The position numbers were made by a program, and so were the translations under genes. A stretch of 5,046 bases of DNA. It comes from Candidatus Dadabacteria bacterium (GTDB lineage: Bacteria; Desulfobacterota_D; UBA1144; Nemesobacterales; UBA2774). The notes beneath the pieces are model-generated. The model was given only the letters and a program-made list of their open reading frames with translations, had not been told where the DNA came from and made no database searches. The stretch is from positions 1 through 5,046 of the forward strand of contig JAHKKQ010000156.1 in assembly GCA_020027805.1 (NCBI GenBank), read 5' to 3'. Of the stretch, positions 1 through 3,686 are shown in pieces (within the stretch, counting starts at the first letter, position 1; each line of letters starts with the position of its first letter).

Positions 1-43
1 ATTTAGCGAGTACATGAGATTTTTAGCACAATTCTGTAATGTC
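1..43 (+). repeat. Direct repeat bracketing aceE, left copy
   Basis: It aligns with 3413-3453 over about 43 columns with roughly three quarters of the bases identical. This includes an exact 12-base block, AGATTTTTAGCA (17-28), plus shared ATTT-AGC at the left and AATT, TGTA and GTC at the right. It also contains the 14-base motif AATTCTGTAATGTC (30-43), which is the reverse complement of the motif at 3251-3264 and 3340-3353. The copy starts at the window edge and may extend beyond it. Confidence 0.55.
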
Positions 44-68
44 CTTTCATAAAACACACTATGTGTGC
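44..68 (+). repeat. 25-base direct repeat, copy 1 (hairpin-bearing)
   Basis: This unit matches 113-137 at 21 of 25 positions. The shared pattern is TTTCATAAA, then CACACT, two variable bases, then GTGTGC. Two of the four differences fall in the hairpin loop and none in the CACAC/GTGTG arms, so the arms are conserved while the loop varies. The two copies lie 69 bases apart, in the same orientation. Confidence 0.75.
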
Positions 69-71
69 TTT
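51..71 (-). terminator. Candidate weak terminator hairpin after aceE
   Basis: On the minus strand AAAGCACAC (71-63), loop ATA, GTGTGTTTT (59-51) forms a nine-pair stem with one G-U wobble and a short T run in its distal arm. On the plus strand the same position is an A-C mismatch, so the hairpin is better in the aceE transcript direction. It lies about 120 bases past the aceE stop. The stem is poor in GC and the U tract is short, so function as an intrinsic terminator is uncertain. It also belongs to the CACAC/GTGTG repeat family described here. Confidence 0.35.
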
Positions 72-85
72 TCATCAAGGAAAAG
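68..85. repeat. Hairpin with ATCAAG loop, left of aceE
   Basis: CTTTTC (68-73) pairs with GAAAAG (80-85) around the loop ATCAAG. The sequence goes on AAGAA, giving a tail almost the same as that of the hairpin at 3466-3489, which has the identical six-base loop. It overlaps the distal arm of the CACAC hairpin at 51-71, so the two folds compete. Confidence 0.6.
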
Positions 86-112
86 AAGAAATAATATCGG
101 CCTTTCTTTAAC

Positions 113-137
113 TTTTCATAAATCACACTTCGTGTGC
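113..137 (+). repeat. 25-base direct repeat, copy 2 (hairpin-bearing)
   Basis: This is the partner of 44-68, with 21 of 25 bases identical and the same orientation. It carries the CACAC-TTC-GTGTG stem. In this copy the bases flanking the stem do not pair, so its hairpin is shorter than that of copy 1. Confidence 0.75.
124..136. repeat. CACAC-TTC-GTGTG hairpin downstream of aceE
   Basis: A perfect five-pair stem, CACAC (124-128) and GTGTG (132-136), encloses the loop TTC. It sits 58 bases beyond the aceE stop and could be the first hairpin in the aceE 3' untranslated region. There is no clean T tract after it on either strand, so I do not call it a terminator. Confidence 0.5.
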
Positions 138-193
138 AAAGCGCTGCAATCTGATATTCTTCTTCTGTCACGACATTAGGAAAGGAGGCGTTT

Positions 194-2878
194 CTACGCT
201 ATAAATGGATTCGCTTTTCCCGGATTTATATCGAGGTCCTGTATCGCCTTCTCTACTGTATCCGTGCCGATCTTGTTTTCCCACGTCAGAGACGCGAGCA
301 CGGCGAGTGTAATGTATCTCCAGTCCACCTCGAAGAAATCCCTGAGCGCCTTCCGGCTTCCGCTCCTCCCGAAGCCGTCCGTACCGAGAGATACGAGGGG
401 GCGCGGGAGCCACTGCGAGATCGAGTCCGGGAGCGCCATCACGTAATCGGACGCTGCCACGAATACCCCCGGGGCGTCTTTTATGCACTGGGTTATATAC
501 GGCACCCTCCTTATCTCGGACGGATGGAGCATGTTCCATCTTTCGTTCTCACAGCCGTCCCTGTATAACTCCTTGTAGCTCGTGACGCTCCACACGTCGG
601 CTGAGACCCCGTACTGTTCTTCGAGCACCTTCTGTGCCTTGAGCACTTCGTTCAGAATCGCTCCGCTCCCGAAGAGCTGCGCGTGCAGTTCCGCGTCCTT
701 GAGCCCGGACGCCCTGAATTTATACATCCCCTTCAATATCCCCTCCCTCACCCCTTCGGGCATCGGCGGCTGCTCGTAGGGCTCGTTCATGACGGTGATG
801 TAATAGAAAATATTCTCCTGGCTTACGTACATCCGCTTTATGCCTTCCTCTATAATAACGGCGATCTCGTAGGCGTAAGCGGGGTCGTAGGCTTTCAGGT
901 TCGGCACGGGGTAGGCGAGCAGATGGCTGTGGCCGTCCTGGTGCTGGAGCCCTTCGCCGGCAAGCGTCGTCCTTCCCGCTGTGCCCCCCACCATGAAACC
1001 CTTCGCCCTCGAGTCGCCCGCGGCCCATACGAGGTCGCCTATCCTCTGGAAGCCGAACATAGAGTAGAAGATGAAGAAAGGGATCATATTGATGCCGTGC
1101 GTGGCGTAAGCAGTTCCCGCCGCGATGAAGGAGGACATCGATCCGGCCTCCGTAATCCCTTCTTCCAGTATCTGCCCGTCCCTGGCCTCTTTATAAAACA
1201 GCAGGGTCTCGGCGTCGACGGGCTCGTAGAGCTGGCCCGCGTGCGAATATATGCCCACCTGCCTGAAAAGGGATTCCATTCCGAACGTGCGGGCTTCGTC
1301 GGGTACTATCGGGACGATGTACTTCCCTATGTTCTTGTCTTTGAGCATCTTCGACAGCATGCGCACTATGGCCATCGTCGTAGCTGTGGGCCTCCCGCCC
1401 GAGCCCTTATGGAACTCCTCGAATATGGAAGGTGACGGGGGCTCGAGGGGCCCGCAATTTACCTCTCTCTTCGGCAGATAACCGCCAAGCTCGCGTCTCC
1501 GCTCCTGGAGATATGTTATTTCCGGGCTGTCGTCGGGAGGCTTGTAAAACGGCGCCCGTACGACGTCCTCGTCAGATATGGGTATGTCGAACCTCGTCCT
1601 GAATTCCTTCAGCTCGTCCTCGTTTAGCTTCTTCTGCTGGTGCGTGATGTTCCTGCCTTCCCCGGCTTCGCCGAGTCCGTATCCCTTTATAGTTTTTGCG
1701 AGAATAACTGTGGGAGAGCCTTTGTTCTCTACGGCCGCTTTAAATGCGGGATATATTTTTTCGGGGTCGTGCCCTCCCCGCCTCAGTTCTACCAGATCCT
1801 CGTCGGTGAGGTCTTTAACCATTTCTAGGAGCCTCGGGTCTGTCCCGAAAAAGTGCTTGCGTATGTAGTCGCCCGACTCGACCGTGTATTTCTGATACTC
1901 CCCGTCCACCGCCTCGCCCATGCGTTTTACGAGTATTCCGTCCTTGTCTTTCGCGAGTAAGGGGTCCCAGTTGCTCCCCCATATGACCTTAATCACGTTC
2001 CATCCCGCTCCCCTGAATATCGCTTCGAGCTCCTGTATTATCTTTCCGTTCCCCCTCACGGGCCCGTCGAGGCGCTGGAGGTTGCAGTTTACGACGAAGA
2101 TGAGGTTGTCTAACTTCTCTCTCGACGCGAGGGTTATGGCGCCTAATGACTCGGGCTCGTCACACTCACCGTCACCGAGAAAGGCCCAAACCCTGGAGTC
2201 CGAATGCTCCTTCAGTCCCCTGTCCTCGAGATAACGGTTGAACCGCGCCTGGTATATCGACATTATCGGGCTAAGCCCCATCGATACCGTGGGGAACTGC
2301 CAGAATCCCGGCATTAGCCATGGATGCGGGTAGGAGGGAAGCCCTCCCCCGGGCAGCAGCTCCCGCCTGAAGTTCTGGAGGTTTTCGATCGTGAGGCGGC
2401 CTTCGAGGAAAGCCCTGGCGTATATGCCCGGGGCAGCGTGCCCCTGAAAATAGACGATATCCCCCTCTTTATTCCCGTTTTTAGCCCTTAGAAAATGGTT
2501 GAAGGCTACTTCGTAAAGTGCTGCCGCCGAAGCAAAAGTTGAGATGTGACCGCCTATTCCCTCTTCAATCCTGTTTGCCCTCACCACCATAGCCATAGCG
2601 TTCCACCTGATGAGGCTCCTGATGTTCCACTCTAGCGCCTGGTCTCCGGGATAAGGGGGCTGCATTTCGACCGGGAAGGTGTTTATGTATGGCGTGTTGG
2701 CGGTAAAGTACGTCTTCACGCCCTTTTTCTGCGCGTGTATCTGGAGGATTTTTAAGAGCTTGCTTACTCGCTCCGGGCCGCTCGTCCTGAGGACGTAATC
2801 GATGGACTCGACCCATTCCCTGTTTTCCAGTTCCTCGGGACTACTCTCATTTTTCTTTTTGTCCGTAGTTTCGTCCAT
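194..2878 (-). CDS. aceE: Pyruvate dehydrogenase E1 component, homodimeric type
   Basis: This thiamine-diphosphate enzyme decarboxylates pyruvate and reductively acetylates the lipoyl groups of E2, as the first step of the cytosolic pyruvate dehydrogenase complex. From ATG 2878 it has 894 residues; the E. coli enzyme has about 887. The TPP/Mg motif GDGECDE starts at residue 235 and continues to NCNLQRLDGPV (264-274), so D236, N266 and Q268 match the metal ligands. Active-site histidines are visible in GGHIS (H111), FQGHAAPG (H147), NITHQQKK (H413) and GEGLQHQDGHSH (641-652). E577 in EGITEAG fits the cofactor-activating glutamate, and YSMFGFQRIGDL (605-616) is the family signature. The C-terminal domain ends LGTDGFGRSGSRKALRDFFEVD, then a short tail. 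Residues 1-20 are charged and probably disordered, as expected for the E2-binding end. An in-frame ATG at 2929 would add 17 residues, but it lies upstream of the predicted transcription start. No strong Shine-Dalgarno precedes either ATG. No frameshift is seen. The gene diverges from lpd. Confidence 0.97.
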   Translation of the reverse strand: MDETTDKKKNESSPEELENREWVESIDYVLRTSGPERVSKLLKILQIHAQKKGVKTYFTANTPYINTFPVEMQPPYPGDQALEWNIRSLIRWNAMAMVVRANRIEEGIGGHISTFASAAALYEVAFNHFLRAKNGNKEGDIVYFQGHAAPGIYARAFLEGRLTIENLQNFRRELLPGGGLPSYPHPWLMPGFWQFPTVSMGLSPIMSIYQARFNRYLEDRGLKEHSDSRVWAFLGDGECDEPESLGAITLASREKLDNLIFVVNCNLQRLDGPVRGNGKIIQELEAIFRGAGWNVIKVIWGSNWDPLLAKDKDGILVKRMGEAVDGEYQKYTVESGDYIRKHFFGTDPRLLEMVKDLTDEDLVELRRGGHDPEKIYPAFKAAVENKGSPTVILAKTIKGYGLGEAGEGRNITHQQKKLNEDELKEFRTRFDIPISDEDVVRAPFYKPPDDSPEITYLQERRRELGGYLPKREVNCGPLEPPSPSIFEEFHKGSGGRPTATTMAIVRMLSKMLKDKNIGKYIVPIVPDEARTFGMESLFRQVGIYSHAGQLYEPVDAETLLFYKEARDGQILEEGITEAGSMSSFIAAGTAYATHGINMIPFFIFYSMFGFQRIGDLVWAAGDSRAKGFMVGGTAGRTTLAGEGLQHQDGHSHLLAYPVPNLKAYDPAYAYEIAVIIEEGIKRMYVSQENIFYYITVMNEPYEQPPMPEGVREGILKGMYKFRASGLKDAELHAQLFGSGAILNEVLKAQKVLEEQYGVSADVWSVTSYKELYRDGCENERWNMLHPSEIRRVPYITQCIKDAPGVFVAASDYVMALPDSISQWLPRPLVSLGTDGFGRSGSRKALRDFFEVDWRYITLAVLASLTWENKIGTDTVEKAIQDLDINPGKANPFIA

Positions 2879-2917
2879 TCGCGGGACCCGCCGGGAAGAA
2901 GAAAATCTCCAATGAAA

Positions 2918-2947
2918 ATAATAATGCATACGGGCTCTTTAAGTCAA
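2918..2947 (-). promoter_or_regulatory. Predicted sigma70-type promoter of aceE
   Basis: Reading the minus strand, TTGACT (2947-2942) is followed by 18 bases and TATTAT (2923-2918). Each hexamer matches the consensus at five of six positions. Transcription should begin near 2910-2912, giving a leader of about 33 bases before ATG 2878. The alternative ATG at 2929 lies inside the promoter spacer, so it would not be transcribed from this promoter. This is a by-eye match without experimental support. Confidence 0.6.
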
Positions 2948-2989
2948 CCAATATTAACAGCTCCCTCCGCAATTCTATTCCGTTTTCCT

Positions 2990-3003
2990 CCCCCTTGAGG
3001 GGG
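2990..3003. repeat. CCCCC-TTGA-GGGGG hairpin upstream of aceE promoter
   Basis: A five-pair GC stem (2990-2994 with 2999-3003) encloses a TTGA loop, preceded by TTTTCCT. I recall CCTCCCCCTTGAGGGGG-type palindromes as dispersed repeats in many environmental bacterial genomes, but that is memory and not a search. It lies about 43 bases upstream of the aceE -35 box. It is not followed by a T tract in the plus direction. Confidence 0.55.
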
Positions 3004-3036
3004 AACAGTTGCAAGCAAGTACTGTTTTGAGCGTGC

Positions 3037-3066
3037 GAGAAACAGGTCAGTTTATGCTGATTTCTC
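3037..3066. repeat. Bulged hairpin of unknown role
   Basis: GAGAAA (3037-3042) pairs with TTTCTC (3061-3066). Inside, after a one-sided CAGG bulge, TCAG (3047-3050) pairs with CTGA (3057-3060) around the loop TTTATG. An outer six-base inverted pair, AACAGT (3004-3009) and ACTGTT (3021-3026), lies just to the left. No gene or known RNA family is recognised here. Confidence 0.4.
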
Positions 3067-3202
3067 AACTGCTCATATTCCAGGGAAAAAACGCTACAAT
3101 ACAAAACCAACTGGTCGCTCCCCCAACAAAGTCACCGATGCAAATTAACTGCCGGCTCGACTATGCCTAAGCCAAAATAGTTCGGGTGGGGGTGTACCAA
3201 AC

Positions 3203-3264
3203 AATTCTGTCATTTAGAGCAGCGCGAGAAATCTATCTTTTTCCCTCCCCGACATTACAGAATT
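3203..3264. repeat. MITE-like 62-base inverted-repeat unit
   Basis: The ends AATTCTGT (3203-3210) and ACAGAATT (3257-3264) are perfect inverted repeats of 8 bases, and two of the next three base pairs also match. The interior carries GTCATTTAGAGC and GCGAGAAATCTATC. This resembles the GTCATT...GAGAAATCT class of dispersed palindromic repeats that I recall from several bacterial phyla. No transposase is encoded, so it would be a non-autonomous or relic element. No target-site duplication was confirmed. Confidence 0.5.
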
Positions 3265-3268
3265 TGCG
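3248..3268 (+). repeat. 21-base exact direct repeat, copy 1
   Basis: This unit starts CCCGACATTACAG and ends AATTTGCG. It recurs without mismatch at 3337-3357, 89 bases downstream in the same orientation. It includes the 14-base motif GACATTACAGAATT, which occurs inverted at 30-43. Its right part forms the right end of the MITE-like unit, and it runs straight into the GC-rich hairpin at 3269-3284. Confidence 0.85.
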
Positions 3269-3284
3269 GCGGGTGAGCACCCGC
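3269..3284. repeat. GC-rich perfect palindrome GCGGGTG-AG-CACCCGC
   Basis: Seven bases (3269-3275) are the exact complement of 3278-3284, with two bases between. As RNA it would fold with a GAGC loop and a six-pair stem. As DNA it is a strong dyad that could extrude as a cruciform or bind a dimeric protein. It joins directly to the 21-base repeat on its left. There is no T tract after it, so it is not an intrinsic terminator. Confidence 0.6.
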
Positions 3285-3336
3285 AGGCATACGATCTCTA
3301 ACATTCCCCACCTCCAAATCTCCCGCCTTTATTCTT

Positions 3337-3357
3337 CCCGACATTACAGAATTTGCG
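3337..3357 (+). repeat. 21-base exact direct repeat, copy 2
   Basis: It is identical to 3248-3268. The copies are also preceded by similar pyrimidine-rich tracts, TTTTTCCCTCC before copy 1 and TTTATTCTTC before copy 2. After this copy the sequence becomes AT-rich and leads into the 3386-3417 hairpin instead of the GC-rich one. Two copies only, so it is not a CRISPR array. Confidence 0.85.
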
Positions 3358-3385
3358 TTAAGAAAATCGCGTGTATAAGCGTATA

Positions 3386-3417
3386 AAAATCTTTCTGCTT
3401 TCCAATTGAAAGATTTT
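3386..3417. repeat. AT-rich 10-pair inverted repeat
   Basis: AAAATCTTTC (3386-3395) is the exact complement of GAAAGATTTT (3408-3417), with a 12-base loop between them. No gene ends near it on either strand, so a terminator role is not indicated. It overlaps the start of the bracketing repeat at 3413-3453, and its right arm continues into AGATTTTAGC. Confidence 0.6.
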
Positions 3418-3453
3418 AGCTTAAACATAAGATTTTTAGCAAATTATGTAGTC
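3413..3453 (+). repeat. Direct repeat bracketing aceE, right copy
   Basis: This is the same-orientation partner of 1-43, about 3.4 kb away on the promoter side of aceE. The exact 12-base block is at 3430-3441. A local near-duplicate, AGATTTTAGC at 3411-3420, precedes it. Like the left copy, it is followed by the ATCAAG-loop and CACAC/GTGTG hairpins, but in the opposite order. Confidence 0.55.
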
Positions 3454-3465
3454 GGATGATTTTTG

Positions 3466-3489
3466 CTTCTTTGTATCAAGACAAAGAAG
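3466..3489. repeat. Hairpin with ATCAAG loop, right of aceE
   Basis: CTTCTTTGT (3466-3474) pairs perfectly with ACAAAGAAG (3481-3489) around the loop ATCAAG. The same loop, and a similar GCTT...AAAGAAGAA frame, occurs at 68-85 on the other side of aceE. Conserved loop and tail with a changed stem that still pairs suggests a repeat family under structural selection, or repeated insertion of related units. Confidence 0.65.
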
Positions 3490-3490
3490 A

Positions 3491-3505
3491 ACACACAGTG
3501 TGTGT
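3491..3505. repeat. ACACAC-AGT-GTGTGT hairpin
   Basis: Six bases (3491-3496) pair with 3500-3505 around AGT, directly after the ATCAAG-loop hairpin. The arms match the CACAC/GTGTG stems at 55-67 and 124-136, while the loop differs (AGT, against TAT and TTC). This makes three stems of the same kind in the window, all outside coding DNA. Confidence 0.6.
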
Positions 3506-3561
3506 CTCTACGATCCTCCCCAACCTCCTCTGCTCAATCCAGCCACACAGACCAACCCGTT

Positions 3562-3584
3562 CGTGCTGAGCCAGTCGAAGCACG
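3562..3584. repeat. CGTGCT...AGCACG dispersed-type palindrome
   Basis: CGTGCT (3562-3567) pairs with AGCACG (3579-3584) around GAGCCAGTCGA. The pattern TTCGTGCTGAGC-x-GTCGAAGCACG is one I recall as a very common short interspersed palindrome in many bacterial genomes, where it produces spurious small ORFs. It is not tied to either gene by any visible signal. The family name is memory and was not checked by search. Confidence 0.55.
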
Positions 3585-3594
3585 TGTCTTTATC

Positions 3595-3630
3595 TGTCAT
3601 TGCGAAGCTTCAAAGAAACTGCGGCAATCC
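3595..3630. repeat. GTCATTGCGA...GCAATCC dispersed-type repeat, possibly degenerate
   Basis: TGTCATTGCGAAGC is followed after a short spacer by GCGGCAATCC, with ATTGC (3599-3603) and GCAAT (3624-3628) as inverted ends. This is the layout of the GTCATTGCGAG...GCAATC class of interspersed repeats that I recall from many environmental genomes. The centre does not form a clean stem, so the copy looks degenerate. It ends about 20 bases before the lpd -35 box. Confidence 0.45.
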
Positions 3631-3648
3631 CTCATCCCCCCGAAACAA

Positions 3649-3676
3649 TTGACGCTCATTCTATTGAATATATAAT
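3649..3676 (+). promoter_or_regulatory. Predicted sigma70-type promoter of lpd, abutting the start codon
   Basis: TTGACG (3649-3654) is followed by 16 bases and a perfect TATAAT (3671-3676). The first transcribed base should be a purine near 3681 or 3684, only 3 to 6 bases before ATG 3687. That leaves no room for a ribosome binding site, and none is seen in the sequence. The lpd message from this promoter would be leaderless or nearly so. An undetected promoter further upstream could still give a longer leader. Confidence 0.65.
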
Positions 3677-3686
3677 AGTCACTGCC

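Larger units (their letters stand above)
2879..3686. other. Gene-free divergent intergenic region between aceE and lpd
   Basis: These 808 bases separate the two start codons and contain no ORF with recognisable protein features. The outer edges hold the two promoters. The middle holds the repeats and hairpins listed separately: 2990-3003, 3037-3066, 3203-3264, 3269-3284, the 21-base pair at 3248 and 3337, 3386-3417, 3413-3453, 3466-3505, 3562-3584 and 3595-3630. For about 3067-3180 I see nothing identifiable. Much of the region is visibly richer in A and T than the two genes. No tRNA or rRNA is apparent. Confidence 0.8.

Noticed and set aside
183..312. Perfect AGGAGG (183-188) followed by a 35-codon frame from ATG 205
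   Set aside because: The spacing of 16 bases is too long, the frame is antisense to the aceE 3' end, and the peptide has no features.
683..1435. 250-residue open frame on the plus strand opposite aceE
   Set aside because: It lies wholly antisense to conserved AceE catalytic sequence and shows no recognisable domain. Long antisense frames are common in GC-rich genes.
2847..3110. 87-residue minus-strand frame over the aceE promoter and start
   Set aside because: It overlaps aceE in another frame, runs through the promoter and the CCCCC/GGGGG hairpin, and shows no motif or ribosome binding site.
3248..3357. Possible CRISPR array from the 21-base direct repeats
   Set aside because: There are only two copies, spaced 89 bases apart, with a palindrome between them and no cas genes.
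3186..3386. 66-residue plus-strand frame
   Set aside because: It is made up almost entirely of the MITE-like unit and both copies of the 21-base repeat, so it is repeat-derived.
3386..3417. Possible intrinsic terminator
   Set aside because: The stem is AT-rich with a 12-base loop, no T tract follows, and no gene ends nearby on either strand.
3463..3675. 70-residue plus-strand frame ending just before lpd
   Set aside because: It is built from hairpins and dispersed-type palindromes and its stop lies inside the lpd -10 box. It is not a plausible leader gene.
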